A DNA stretch of 64,000 nt from Linnemannia elongata (lineage: Eukaryota; Mortierellomycota; Mortierellomycetes; Mortierellales; Mortierellaceae). The DNA lies in contig JAXBDG010000014.1 of the NCBI GenBank assembly GCA_036320915.1, positions 1,426,001 through 1,490,000 on the forward strand, in the 5' to 3' direction. The first letter of the stretch is position 1. Every line of letters begins with the position of its first letter. Both the position numbers and the translations under genes were made by a program. This document shows positions 20,706-33,825 of the stretch, one piece after another. The notes under the pieces are model-generated. The model made no database searches. It was not told the origin of the DNA and worked only from the letters and a program-made list of their open reading frames with translations.

Positions 20706-20920
20706 TGTGGGGGGTTAGGAGTGGGAGGAGGATGAAAAAAGAAAAGAAAAGAAAAGAAAACACAAAAAAAAGGTGTGAGCGACTTGGGAAAATGGGAGCG
20801 CAGCAGGGGGAGGGTATGGCTTGAGTAGTCACTCTGGCTATGTCCACAATCTGTCCACCTTTATTTTTAACATTGAAGCACAGCCCCATCTGCGGAACAA
20901 ATCAGTTGACCGACGTTATT

Positions 20921-20921
<1 letters not shown>

Positions 20922-20961
<40 letters not shown>
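20922..20961. repeat. Poly-T run of 40 bases
   Basis: An uninterrupted T run. It could be the poly-A tail of a minus-strand retroposed sequence lying to its right, but I found no recognisable element or target-site duplication. Confidence 0.9.
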
Positions 20962-21554
20962 CATTATCCAGTTATTGTATTGGCAGTTAATATCACAAAG
21001 TTGTATTTTTTTCTTTTGTAATGCTTGTCCTCATGTTTTCTCAGTTCTTCGAGGATCAAAGCGAAGGGCCCTGTTACTTGTCGGCTACGTCGCTGTTCGG
21101 GTCTCTCAAATGAATTCTTCCTCTGAATACCTTCTTTACTAACGTGGAGAGATCTCTCTGATTCTTTGAGAAGTAACGCTAGTTGACGCACTGATGAATT
21201 TCTCATCCATTTCGCGCCGTGTAGCCTTGCTCTCCCTACTAACAAAACATGAACCGCAACAATTGTTGTGAACAATGAGAGGCTCTATTTGTTTTCTGAA
21301 TAAGCTACTCGCAAGGGCTGAGAAGACTGAAGCCAATGAATGGTCTGCTCCATAGTCGGAGCCGTATAATAGAGAGGTCAAGTAGGGATAGTGGAGACTT
21401 TATTCAAGTACAATTCCTCTCCATCATCCTCCTTCTCTCCATATTGTAAGGAGATTGGGCAACAAACTACGGGTCTTCAATGAGAGTGGCGTGTTTGTCG
21501 TTAGGTTCTCCATTCATGCAACAAAAGCAGAGAGGTGGCTCATGTGTAAAGCTG

Positions 21555-21559
<5 letters not shown>

Positions 21560-21588
<29 letters not shown>
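21560..21588. repeat. Poly-T run of 29 bases
   Basis: A second long T run about 600 bases beyond the first, in the same orientation and also without recognisable flanks. Confidence 0.9.
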
Positions 21589-24500
21589 GTCAGTGAAGGG
21601 AGGGAGCAAGTAAGAGGAAGACACGGATCCCTGGGCAATTTTTTTTTTCCTGAATTAAAAAAGAATGTATATACAAAAAAAATGATTACAGACCACCCCT
21701 CTCACTTGAGGTGTAAACTCTTTGTTCTATTTGTGTGGCATGCGTTGTTGACGACAGAGGAAGAAGAAACAGTGGAAGAGGAGATGGGCGTATGAGTATT
21801 GGATATGTTGGAGTAATTTAAGGTTAACACGAGTTCATTATATCAGGCCGGCGGTTTGGACTGATAAACGACCCTCTCCTTTTTCGAATCAAGTAGGGAA
21901 TTAAACATGGGCGGGAAGAAAGAAGGAATGTTGCACCCTGCTTTTCTGTTTCGTTTGGAGAAATGCGGTATAGAAAAGATCAAAGAAGGCGTGACACCTA
22001 GCTCTTGTCAGCGACTTCGATATATCCTTGCCGCTCTCTTCCCTCTTTTCATCAACTGTCCCGTCGTCTACTTCGGATAAATGGAATCTCTCTACAGGCG
22101 GTCCCAGGCGATATTAATTATTTCATCTCAAAGTAACCACGCGAACAAGAACGTCGGAGAAGAAAATAATAATGAGCTTTTGTGGAGAAGTTTTAACCGC
22201 TCTGCCCCAGGCCACTTACCTTACTTCTCAATCGTTGGAAGTAGCTAAAGGGGGCTAAGAAAAATTAGGCATAGCACGACTCATCCTTTATACGTACCCC
22301 CACGTATCGCAAACGCTTTCGATACTGCTGAGTTGTAGTCGCAACCCTCCTGGAAAAAAATAGGAATGTAAGATATCCCTGTTTGTTCACGCATACTCAT
22401 TCTTCAACTTGCCCACTGCCTTTGTGCGTGATCTAGTCTATGTCTCCGTTCCTTGCCACATGTGTATATTGTGTTTGACCTGACATTATCGTACGACGTT
22501 CGATATGTCTAGAAGGATCATTTCCCTTTTTTTACGTTACACTGCAGGACTGTCCTAACAAGCACTGACTGCATCTAAAGCACCATCACAAGGAGTCCAA
22601 AAACAGACCACAAAGCTATTTCACGAGGGAAACGGTAACCTTTGTTGTGCCTTTGTCATTGGAATTATCCACCTACTTCTTGTTTCCTTTTTATGCACTC
22701 CTACCTTTCACACCCAAGCTATATGGTGAAAAAAAGACAAGGGGGTCATGCGCATCGAATCCATGGTCATCCAGACAACAAACAATTCGATTGTAGCACT
22801 GTAGCACGATAATATTGCCCAGTAAAGGAGAGGATCGCTCGTATGCCCTCTATGAGGTTTGAAAGAGAAGGAGCCCGCTTTAAACAAACAAAAACAAAAA
22901 CAAAAACAAAACAAAATCAAGCAACAGAGACAACAAAACATAAATGGGCATTCTCCTCTGTGTATGGTTTACATCTCCCTTACTCTTTCCTTTTGCTCAC
23001 TCGACATTTGGTGGACACTTGTCCAGAAAGTTCATGTCAAAACGATATTCCTTTGTTGTTTTGTTTCTTCTCCCTCCGACACCCCTAGAAGACCTGCATT
23101 GAAGCAAGTGCAAGATACATGATCATGAGGGTTGTAACACACTTTTTCCTTCCCGCTTCCCGAGCATTTGGACCAAAAAGATACCGACATATTGAACCCA
23201 TCAACACGAGCAATCAGTGTCTTCTCCACAGGTTGTTTTTTGTTCATAATTTTTCCGAGTACAACTATTGGACCATTCGCTTTTTCTACATCCACCTACA
23301 CTCACTACGATGATGCTCCCTCTCTCCTTTTGCTATAACTACCTTTATCTCCTGTCTAACGAGATAACAACAGAAGCGTTGATGCATTTATAGGTTCAAA
23401 AGTGGTTATCGTTTTCTTGCCAGTTGGTGGTACACCATGTTTGTAAGCCACCTGCAGGTCGTACAGAATGTCTTTTTATTTCCTGCATCTCACCGTCGTA
23501 AAGGAACGAGAGTTTGAAAGATAAGAGGGAAAGAATGCAAAGGGAGGAGTAAGGAGGGAGGAAAGGAGAGAAGAAAAGTTATAGAAATGGAGGATGAAGG
23601 TAGAGGCACAATGTGAGAGGAGAGAAGGGGGGGTTGAAGGGCAAGATAGAATAGAATCCATTAACGGGAGTGCAATGACCTCTGCGCATCAGGGTAAAGT
23701 GTAGTGTCAACATGCGATAAATGTCTCGGGTGTAGCATGCTGGAAATTCTTTCGACCATGGTCTAGACATCTTTTTAGTTGCGGCCTTTTGTTGTTGTCC
23801 TCACTCTTCTCCTCTCGTAAACACTCTCAACGGCAAATCGAGCTAAGAAACAAACAAACAAAAAAAAACAAGATACAAAAAAAAATAACAAAAAACATAA
23901 AGCGCAACCAAACAAACAAAAAAACAAGAGGACAATAAAGTTAGCCCTGGCCCGTAGTGCAATTAATCCCCCTCCCTCTCTCCATCTTTCTTATTCCTTC
24001 TTCAAGTCTTTGCACTGACAAGTCATTGTGGATATGAATGTATCCTTGAAGGGGTACCAATTCGTCCATTCTACCCAAGAATTTCTCCCACACCTCCTTC
24101 CTTCATCACAACATATTACTCTTCGGAATAATCGCCACCGAAGGGGCACCCAGACAGAACACGAAGGAAAATATGAGAGCAACGCCAAGGAAATAGAAAC
24201 TCAAAAACTGGGCGATGCAAACAGTCCAGAGACAAAGGATTGAAAAGAACATCCACAAACAAATAATCGAATAATTTAGGTTTACAGGGGACAAAGTTTG
24301 ATCGTTGACTAGCTTGTTTGTGCAAAAAAGGATTCTTTCGCTCTCTCCCCTTCCTGCTTCCTTTGCCTTCCAACTTGCTTTTATCTCTTCATTGCCTCTC
24401 ACTGCCCCTCAATGGTGAGTGGAGAAGGAAAAGGGGAAAGAAGAGCAGAGGAAAGAAAAAAAATACGATCATACAAAAAGAGCGAGCATCGTATCGAAGG

Positions 24501-25510
24501 AAGGCGGCATTTAAACTGGAAATAAAGTTTACACGGCGACCATGCATGCATTAGGAGGGGAAGTGGATGAAGAGAAAGGGATGGTATGGACAATGTATGG
24601 ATACCGAGGGCAAAATCGCCTATTGCATTACACCTTACACAGAAACGAGCTATCTGTGACTTTATCCTTCATATATTCATCCATCTGCAGCCAAACTATG
24701 CACACACAACATTTCATTGCGAAACTCTTCATTCAGGATAGCGTATGCTAGCAGTAGAATATAAAAATATAAATAAATGACGATAGGCGTAGGATATGTA
24801 CTTGTGGATAAACCAATGATAGAGGCGCCATCCAAAGGGCAGAATGAGTCCTAAACAACATATGAGAATAGGCAAAACTCGGAAAAGGACCTACGAGGAG
24901 TTGGAAGAGAGGATAACAAAACAAACGCGCGTGAGTGGACTCGTTAACGATTCAAGCTTAACAAGCTTTTATTCTACTGGCCATGTTTTTTTTCGTCCTC
25001 CGATAGGAAACCCACACCAAAAACACCTCTCAGGACGAAGCGATGTGGAGGAATAAAAAGGCTACCGCTTTAGATAGGCCAAAGGTGGGAGGCAAGGATG
25101 TCTTGAGGTGAGAGCAATTGTGAGTGAAGAACAAACCCAAATGCACCGCCATCTGGAATGAAAACGGAGGGTCTATCAGTATTGCACACCCATCTCACAA
25201 GGTTACTTTAAAAAACGAGCTTGCTATTATTCGTGAAAAAGGCGTCGGAATGAAGAGCCCCTTCTTTCAACAAACAAGTCCTTCCATTTCATCGAACAAT
25301 GCACATCCAGTCGAAAAGTTCCAAAGTGCCCATCTCAGTCAAAGGAAACTGCAAAAACACTTCCACTCACAAAAAAACAAACAACAAAACTTGAGAGCAA
25401 AATAAACAAAGTCTTGGGCACTACACGAGAGACTAGTCCCATATCATGTCCAATATCGTTGTTGCACCAACGCTGATGTTCTTTACTTTTTTTTTCGGCA
25501 ATTGCTCGCG

Positions 25511-25554
25511 ATATATAAAGGGGATACCGCCCCCTAGAATCAATCTTTGGCACA
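25511..25554 (+). promoter_or_regulatory. TATA box and start-site element of DUF3712 copy 1
   Basis: ATATATAAAG at 25511-25520 is followed 31 bases later by AATCTTTGGCACA at 25542-25554. The same 13-mer sits 34 bases from a TATA box in front of copy 2, while the sequence around it differs. The spacing suits a TATA box and transcription start; this is inferred from conservation alone. Confidence 0.6.
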
Positions 25555-25740
25555 CTCCTTGTTTCTCCTCCCCCCCATCAACTCTTCGCCCCTCTTCCTC
25601 TACCCTTTCTCCACTTTCCCCTCGCCCTCCCCCCTAGGCAAGGCCTATAACTCGTCACTCCTGCCCCACGGTCGACAGTCCCCTCTGTGCACCCTCTCCC
25701 ACACCCACAGCCCTCATCCCTAATCTCTTAACTCGTCATC

Positions 25741-28700
25741 ATGGCATTCGACATCCGCGAAGAAGACGAACAGCAGCACGATGAGTTTGACGAGTATGAA
25801 GATGTCAAACAGACTAACCGCCCCAAATTCTATCGTCGCCGAAAGTTCTGGATTTGTTGCATTCCTACCACCATCATCGGTATCATTATCGCTGTTGTTC
25901 TGGCTCTCTATGTCATCATGCCCAAGATCGCTCAAGGCCTCATGAACAAGGCCACTATCAACTTCTCTCAGATTGTAAGTCGCTCCCCCTTTTGGATACT
26001 ATGTGTGATCAACGCAAAGAAAAAAAAATTCTTCACAAACACTAAGACGACTCTGAACGCGTCTCTTCTTTCACCTTCCCTTCTCTTCCCTTTCCCTCTT
26101 TTACCTCCTCTTCGCCTTCTATTTCACACTCTCTTAACTCCTTAAATGCCTCGTTACGCCCCCACCTCATCCTCACTCCATCATATTTCCTTTTCCTACA
26201 ACTCCCATCCTCCTTGGCTGATTTCCCTCTCCTTCCACTACCATCCTCCATGTCACCTGCACCTTATCCTTACCTCTCCCTTCTTCTCTTATATTTACTT
26301 TCCTTCCATGCACCGCCGTCACGCGCACTCGCCCTTCTTTTGGTTTATTTGTCTCTTCCCTTGTCTTACCCCCAATGTATAACCTGTACAGGACATCACA
26401 AATCCCTCAGCCACCTCGATGGATATTGTGATGGTCGGAGATATGGACAACACTGGTCCCTTCCACGCCGATATCTCTTTCCCTGGCACTGTCACCGTCT
26501 CTTGGAACAGCAAGGTCCTCGGTACCACCGTCATCCCTGGAACCAGCACCGCATCGTAAGTCATTTTTCGCTTCGTTGTGTTTCTTGTTTGTGGCTATTG
26601 GTGATTGTTGTGCTGCGTTCTTGAATGCTGTGACCTCTCTTTTGTGCCTCGTCTTTTTCTTCTTCTGTTGCTATCAGCCTACTTTCCTTCTGACACATTA
26701 TTGTTGTTTTCATCTCCATCCCCCAAACAGCGGTGGACATGGTACTTTGAACCTCCAGAGCAGCTTCCAGGTCACTGACGTCGCTGCATTCACAGAGTTC
26801 TCCGCCTACATGCTCAACGCCGAGACGTTTGTCTGGCACCTCTCGGGTAAGTTGAACGTCAAGGCTCTTGGCCACACCGTCAAGGACCTCGATCTCGACA
26901 AGGACATTACTGTCAACGGTAAGCACCTCTTTTTCTCTTTCTTTCTGTGTAATCCATTCTCCACCTTTTCCTCGCACCCCTATACCCGTTAAGCACTCGT
27001 GCTCATCATAGTTTTTTTTATCCCTATCATGCAGCATTCCACGGTCTCTCGGGTATCAAGATCGAAAAGTTCTCGCTCCCTGGTGATGACCCTACTGGAA
27101 AGGGTATCCTCGTCAACATCGACACCACCGTCAACAACCCCTCTGCCATCCAAATGTACATGGGCTCTCTCACTCTCGCCATCTCATACAAGGATACCCT
27201 CATGGGATACGTCACCTCTTCTAACTTGACCATGGTCCGTGGCTCCCAGATCTTGAGCATGAAGGGCTACCTCGTCCCTCAGTCGACCCCCGAGGGCCTT
27301 GCTATTACCTCTGAGATGATGTCGCGCTATATCGGTAACTTGGTCACCGACACTATTGCTACTGGTTTCGAGGTCAAGCCCGATGGTGTCAACTCGGTCG
27401 AGTGGCTGTCGACTGCTGTCAAGCAACTCAAGTTGACTGTTCCTCTTCAGAGCCCGGCCCCCTTGCAGCTCATCAAGTCCTTGAACCTCGGAGCCTTGGG
27501 TCTCACTTTCACTCCCCCTACCGCATACCAACCTGCTACCACCTCTACTGGTGTCATTGCCAACTATTCTCTCCCTGACGGTTTCGGGTTCAACATTGCC
27601 TTCACCCAGGTCGCCAACTCGTTCACTATTACTCGCGGTGGCGTTGCTGTCGCCAGCTTGAACTCGAGCTACAACCCCTCGACATCCAACATGGCATCTG
27701 GCACGTTGACCTTTAATCTGTTGCAGACCCCACTTGTTGTCGACCAGGCTTCGCAGACAGCCTTCCAGGAGTTCAACCGTGACTTGACTGTCGGTGCTGA
27801 TCTCCCCTTCAACGTTGTTGGTCAAGCATCGGTCTATGCCAACACCTCGATCGGCACAGTCAACTTGGTCAACATTCCCTTCAATGCCTCGACTGCTCTT
27901 AGCGGACTCCAGAGCCTTGCCAACCCCGCTCCGTCAATTTCTGCTCTGCAGGTCGTCTCTGGTACTACCACTGAGCTGACCATGGCCATCACCGTTATCA
28001 TTGTCAACCCCTCGTCGATCTCTCTCAGTGCTGGCGATATTGTGTTGAGCCTTGTCTACAAGGGTGTCCCTCTTGGCACTGTGACCATGCCTAACTTGGC
28101 TATTGTCCCTGGTGCCAACACCATCCAGGCTTCATCGTCGATCAACCCTGCTGCTTCTCCTGAGGGTATGGAGTTGTTGACCTTGTACACTAGTGGTGCA
28201 GGTGCCACTGTCAGCATTGTGGGCACCCCTACCAGTACAGCTGTCGAGTCGCTCAACCTTGCCTTTGGCGCCTTGAACATTGAGACCCAGATGCCTGGTC
28301 TCCCCACCAAGCTGCTCGGCGGTGCCTCACTTGTTGTCCTCGACACCACACTTGTTGACGGTCTTGCCCAGACTGTTGTCACTGTCAACAATCCCTTTGT
28401 CCCTCCCATGACTATTCTCTCGATTGACTCCAAGATCACTTACAATGGCGTTGCTCTTGGAACTGTCGTCTCTACCTTTGGCACTCCCCCAGTCATCCCT
28501 GGTGTCGGCGCTGGTACCATCACGGCGCCTCTTCTTATGAACACCAACGCTCATGATCTTGTGACCTTGATTCGCGCTCAGGCTGTCGCCAATGGCTTGA
28601 ACACTGCTGCCTTTGATGGCCTCCTCGCTCTCCAGGCTGGTGGCAACCCCTCGCCCGATCTGTTTGTTGGTTTCAATGTTGCTGACTTTGTGACCAAGGC

Positions 28701-31215
28701 CATGGCTGGACTCGTTGTCGATATCACCATGACCACCACCGTCAAGGTCGGCGACTACCAGGTCACCATGCCCTACACCCAGACCGGCGTCCCCACCGGC
28801 ACTGACCAGACTATTCTGAAGTTGATCCCTGTTGTCGGTACTCCCATTGCCCAGATCCTCGTCAACGGCTCAGCTCTTGCCTTTGATGCCATCACCCTCA
28901 ATGCTCCTACCGAGACCAGCTTCTCTACCGACATTGTCGGAGCCATCACCAAGACCGGACCCTTGGATGCCGAGATTGTGTTCCCCAACCCTCTCACTGT
29001 ATCGTTCAACGGCAAGGCTCTCGGTAACATGGCGATGCCCACTGTCAAGGCCATTGCTAACCAGGGAGCGACCTTGAACCTGGCTGGTGTTCCCTTCGCC
29101 ATCACGGACGGCGCTGCTTTTGCCGATTTCACCAGCTTTGCTCTTAACAACGAAAAGTTCGAGTGGACCATTACCACCACTGGCATTGTTGTTAACGCCA
29201 TGGGTGTCTCTCTCCCCGGTGTGTCGATGACCAAGACCGTGACTCTCGATGGATTCAACAAGCTGCCTGGTCTGCAGCTGTTGAACTATGTCATCAGTGC
29301 GATCGACTCTGCGGGTATGCACATGGTCATCAGTGCTTCGCTGTCCAACCCCTCGACCATCGGTATGACCATCCCTGTCTCGCAATTCGACACCCAGTTC
29401 GCTGGCCACACCCTTGGACCAGCCTTTGCCTACAACATGGCCTTGGTCCCCCACAGCAACTCGAGCTTCGCCCTGAACGCCACTATTGCTGCCGATGGCA
29501 CCGACAAGACCCCTTACATCAAGGGTATTTTCCACAATGCATTGACCGGTGTTGCCACCCCTCTCCAAGCCAAGGGTGTTGCCGCTCCCGGAGTCTCGTG
29601 GTTGGATGCCGCTATCAAGAGTCTCGTTCTCAATACCGCTCTGCCTCCCCTCCAGGAGCCTCCAATTGCAGCGGTCGCTATCAACTCGATGGAGATGGAC
29701 TTTGCCTGCGCAACCTGTGTCTGGGCTCCTACTGCTCTCTCCAGCATCACGGCCGACACCAAGCTCCCCTTTTCAATGGATGTTCCCATCAAGCGGCTTG
29801 CCCAAAATGTTCAGATCTTGGATGAGAATGGCCAACTCGTTGGTACTCTCAACACGCCTTACTCTGATGCCACCACTGTCGGATCCAAGGTCTCTACCAA
29901 TACCCCCGCCGCCCCCTTGGTTGTTGCTGATGGATCCCACGACATCTACACTGCCTTTGTCGGGGCCCTCAACTTGGCCACCAACTACACACTCGGTCTC
30001 CGGGGTTCAGCTGACTCAATGTTGGATCTCGGCCCATTCGGATTGCTCGAGATCAAGGGTATCCCTATTGACGTCAAGACTTCGCTGGCCGGTCTTCAGG
30101 GACTCAAGAACATCGAGTTCAACTCGCTCGTCGAGATCTACACCAACTTCAATGCTGGATTCACCTTCGTCACCACCGTTGTCAACATTCATAACCCCAG
30201 TCAGCTCACCCTCAACATTGGCACCTTGGGCATGGCTGCAGGATACAAGGGATATGAGGATGAAAACAGAATCGGATACACTGAGATCTACAACCTTCGC
30301 CTCGTCCCAGGAGACAACATTGTTCCCTCACTCCTCGGCCAAGGCTTCTTTGCACCCAATGCTGGTCCCTTTGCAACTGATCTTACGCAGCTGTCCCCCA
30401 CCATGACTCTGTGGGCCAACTCGACTGCGACTTCTAACCCTGCATTGAACGCTGGACTGTCAACACTCAAGACATCTCTTGTTCTTCCCCAGAACCTCAT
30501 CGTTCCCAACCCTCCACCACCAGCATACAGCAACGTCTGGACTGTCAAGATCCTGGACAACACCGTCAACGATGGTATCATCGAGATGAGTACCACGTTC
30601 AGCAACTCATTCCTCTATGATTTCTCGGTGACTGGAGATGCTACCAAGGCGGATAACGATTTTGCATTCGACCCGTCTTTCCTCACCGTTCAAGCTCCAG
30701 GATACAACGCATTCAGTCCCTTCCGATTCACGAATGACTTGCAGTACACTCTCAAGAAGGGCGAGTCCAAGACCATCACCTTCAAGATGAGCCTCCAGAA
30801 GGTCGGTCCAGAGGCATTTATGCTCAAGTTCCTTGAGGGCATTATCCCCGCGGCTGCGGCTGGTCCTCTCAAGTCATTGGCTGTGACGTGGTCACCCAAG
30901 GTTAGCGTCCCCGGCTACCCCGTTGGTATGGCTCCAGACATGAGTAGCACCATTTTCTACCCCGAGACTGGTGGTCTCCTCACACTTCAAACTGGACCAG
31001 ACTTTGCCAAGATCAAGGACTGGTACTATAAGGAATACAACTATACCAACACAACTACCTCCGTGTCCCCTCCTCCAGCGACAGCGACAGCGACAGCAAC
31101 GGAGACAGCAACGGAGACAGTGACAACAAGCATCACGCTTACTACTCCCTCAGTCGCGCCCAGTCCCACCCCTTCGCCTGAGGTCACTACCCCTCCCGTT
31201 GCCCCTGCAGCTTAA
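25741..31215 (+). CDS. Large DUF3712 membrane protein, copy 1
   Basis: Exons are 25741-25974, 26392-26555, 26731-26918 and 27035-31215, giving 1,588 residues; all introns are GT-AG and phases close. An acidic N-terminus and the basic patch YRRRK precede one transmembrane helix at about residues 37-60, so the N-terminus should be cytosolic and the rest lumenal or outside. The remainder is a chain of beta-rich modules of the DUF3712/LEA-2-like type, with recurring VN.PS strands followed by YKG..LG.. and PG motifs, and many N-glycosylation sequons. The last 55 residues form a Thr/Pro/Ala stalk coded by short ACAGCG-like repeats. The fungal vacuolar protein Tag1, which ends autophagy in yeast, has a similar plan; I offer that as a family link, not a function. 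It is nearly identical to copy 2. Confidence 0.85.
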
Positions 31216-31342
31216 GCGACCATTTACATCCTTTCTTTTTTCACTTTCTACGTTTCGTTTTTCGAACGCCAACCCGCTAATTTCTCCTTCTTCCCGCCCA
31301 CACACAGTTTAATGCCCTCTGACCATACCCACATCCTTGATA

Positions 31343-31368
31343 CCCATTGAACAATTATTTTCAGTGTC
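31343..31368 (+). promoter_or_regulatory. 26-bp 3' UTR element shared by both DUF3712 copies
   Basis: The sequence starting CCCATTGAACAATTATTTTC is identical over 26 bases to 41744-41769 downstream of copy 2, although the rest of the two 3' flanks has diverged. It lies 128 bases past the stop and is followed by an AATTAAA. It is probably part of the 3'-end processing signal or an mRNA stability site. Confidence 0.6.
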
Positions 31369-33794
31369 CAAATTAAACGTCCTATATAGTTTTGATCACA
31401 AACATACCGAAAATAAAACCATGCCCTGTACTCTGCGTCCAATTTCTCGTTGATGATTACATTGGTTCTTTCTTTTTGGCCACTATGAACAAAATAGGCT
31501 GTGCGCGGGGATCAGGGCATGACATCATGCTCAACCATATAGCTATTTTTTTCGACGAATCGGCCCGTGCGTGGGATCCGCGGATGGTGCCATGTTCATG
31601 TATCGTTTTTGTTTGTTTGGGTATACAAAAACGCCCTGTGCACAATGAGGGATACTATGCTTCCAGCACCGCATTTGTTTTTGTATGTTTTTCATACCTA
31701 TCGCACAGACCAGTGTTGTTTATTCTGCTAAAGAGAGCTTTGAGTGTGAAGAAACGCTGTGCTCGTCCTTTTTTTTTTTGTTACCATTGTCAAACTGTTT
31801 TTATTTGTTCTCTCTGTCAACCCCAGAAAAAATGCGTCGAGTCGTCAAGGAAGGGTCTAATTTTTTTTAGTCCATGTCTGTGTCCGATCTGTTATTTTTT
31901 TCTCTGTAATATGGTAAAGCCGCGCAGCTCGAGCTATTTTTTATCCTTCCTCTGAGGACACACTCATCATTGTCCCTTGTGCCCTATGGTCACGCCAATG
32001 ACAGAGATGGAGTAAGTTTCAAATGAAAAGGAGGCGACATATTGGATGTAGGCAGCAGTAGTTTCAAGTAAAGTCAATGCGATGAAGTGGAGGTGGATAG
32101 ATAACTCTGGGTTAGACAAAAAAAAAACTGACGCGACTCACAGGTCACAAGAATTGTCTATGCTTTCCTAGTTAATACTAATGTTCCTCAAACACGTGTA
32201 CTCTGTACATGCTTTGTATCTCCTTTGATGCATAAATGTCGAGCAATTCTTCATAGAATGGTGTATCGTTCTTCCTTGTTACACTACATTCGGTGATTGC
32301 CTAACTAGACAGATGCGGATGACGTTTGTACGTACGTCATTCCTGAATGAAGTATCCCTAAATCCAAGGTGCAAAGTAAACGAATATAAAAGCAAACTAA
32401 AAAGTAAGCAAGTAAATACAAATATGAATGAACAAGCAGAAATGGTTGGTGAAAAAAAAACAGACAAAACAAAACAAGACAGCAAGCACACCATGCACGC
32501 GGGAATGAAACGGTGAAATGTCTTTTTTGTTCTTATTGATCTGAGATTACTGAATCGTTGTTCCTTGCTCGTCCATATCCACAACCTCACAATCGGTTGT
32601 ACACTATAAAGGGTAATTACATTCATAGACATAGCAGGACAATTAAGTGTCAACCCATAAATACCTTCTGTGTGGTTCAGGCCAACAGTGGGTGAGAGTG
32701 ACAGGTAGAGAATGCGCTGTAGCCTGAAGGTTGCCTTCATACGAAACATCGGCTCAAAAAAAAAAAAATAAGATTTGATTTCTCGTCTTGCACGGCGAGG
32801 AAGCCAAAGGAGAAGGCAGGAAAATACTTGACTGCCAGGCCCGTAGACTGACAGAGAGAGGGAACAACAACACCAAGAAGAAAACGAAGAACCACACAAA
32901 CATAAACGGTAACCACTGGTGTATCGTTGCCGATGGAGATAAGGAGCCCATATCAACATCAAAATCCTAAAAAACACAAAGCAAGAATGCACTCCTGTAC
33001 CTGACATGTGCTTTTTTTTTTGTCTTGTACACATCAAGACGCTACTAGTGAAGAAGTACAAAAAGAGATTGTACAGGCTGCACTACTGCTCGCTCCCTTT
33101 GTCCAAGAAGTGAGGAGAATGCATCGTACTTCGTTTGGTATGAATGAAAAGTGTGCTCCTAGTTGGCTATTACACAACTTGTACACCCTGATGTGCATAC
33201 AACCTGAACAGGGTGCGATCTACAAGGTGAATTTTATGAAAGAAAGACAACGTAGCTCTATTTTCCACTAGCTTGAACGGCCAGTCCTATGTTTTCAGAT
33301 CAAGGGAGGTGGAGACTACTGACAATGTCAAAATTGGGTAAGTATCCACACGAAGACTTTTTGTACTAATTCCTGCTCCGACTTGGGAGTTCTCTGCGCC
33401 CCTTCTCCTTAACAGCCCCTCCTCCACTACTACAGTATTTTACTCCCAGTACAGTTCTAAATACTTCCCCTCTCAGTCGTGGCTTTTCGGGTCTCTTTTC
33501 TTTCCAAAAGAGCAACACTTTTGCGGTAGGGAGGATATCGCTTACCAAAAAGAAAGTGGCATGATTTATAAAGTACGTTTGCTCTTACTTATTGTTTTTC
33601 CGGCCTTGGGCGTAAAAGGGAATATGGCTGTTTGTTTAGCGGACTACTGCAAGAGATTAGTACGGCCATGGGCGTTGTTATTGTTGATGTGTTGGATTGT
33701 TTTTGCTTTTTGTTATTCTTGTGTTGTTGTATACTGGGTGTTGAAGGTGGTACAAGATGGATTTGAGTGTTGTTCATTTACAAGTCCCTCACAC

Positions 33795-33825
<31 letters not shown>

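Larger units (their letters stand above)
20706..25740. other. Gene-poor region, 5 kb
   Basis: I recognise no gene. There are two long T runs (20922-20961 and 21560-21588) and A/C-rich simple stretches (22885-22915, 23850-23930). The CT-rich promoter of the first DUF3712 copy occupies about 25555-25640. Short frames at 20964-21381 (-) and 24844-25056 (+) look mildly protein-like but match no family I know, so they are not called. Confidence 0.5.

Noticed and set aside
20964..21381. Two overlapping minus-strand frames of 80-103 codons, one containing RQLALLLKESERSL
   Set aside because: They are mildly protein-like but compete with each other, lie beside a 40-base T run, and match no family I know. 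They are not strong enough to call.
24844..25056. A 70-codon plus-strand frame with RKRTYEELEERITKQ
   Set aside because: It is short, isolated, without a leader or poly(A) signal, and without recognised similarity.
27184..30406. Long antisense and alternate frames (200-285 codons) inside both DUF3712 copies
   Set aside because: They are shadows created by biased codon use. They appear equally in both copies simply because the DNA is nearly identical.
32279..33061. A 260-codon minus-strand frame between the twin genes
   Set aside because: It is rich in Phe, Leu, Ser and Cys, lacks a recognisable domain, and spans homopolymers. It looks like a chance frame.
33008..33271. An 87-codon plus-strand frame with EEVQKEIVQAALLLAPFVQEV
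   Set aside because: One helical-looking stretch only. There is no homologue I know and no flanking gene signals.
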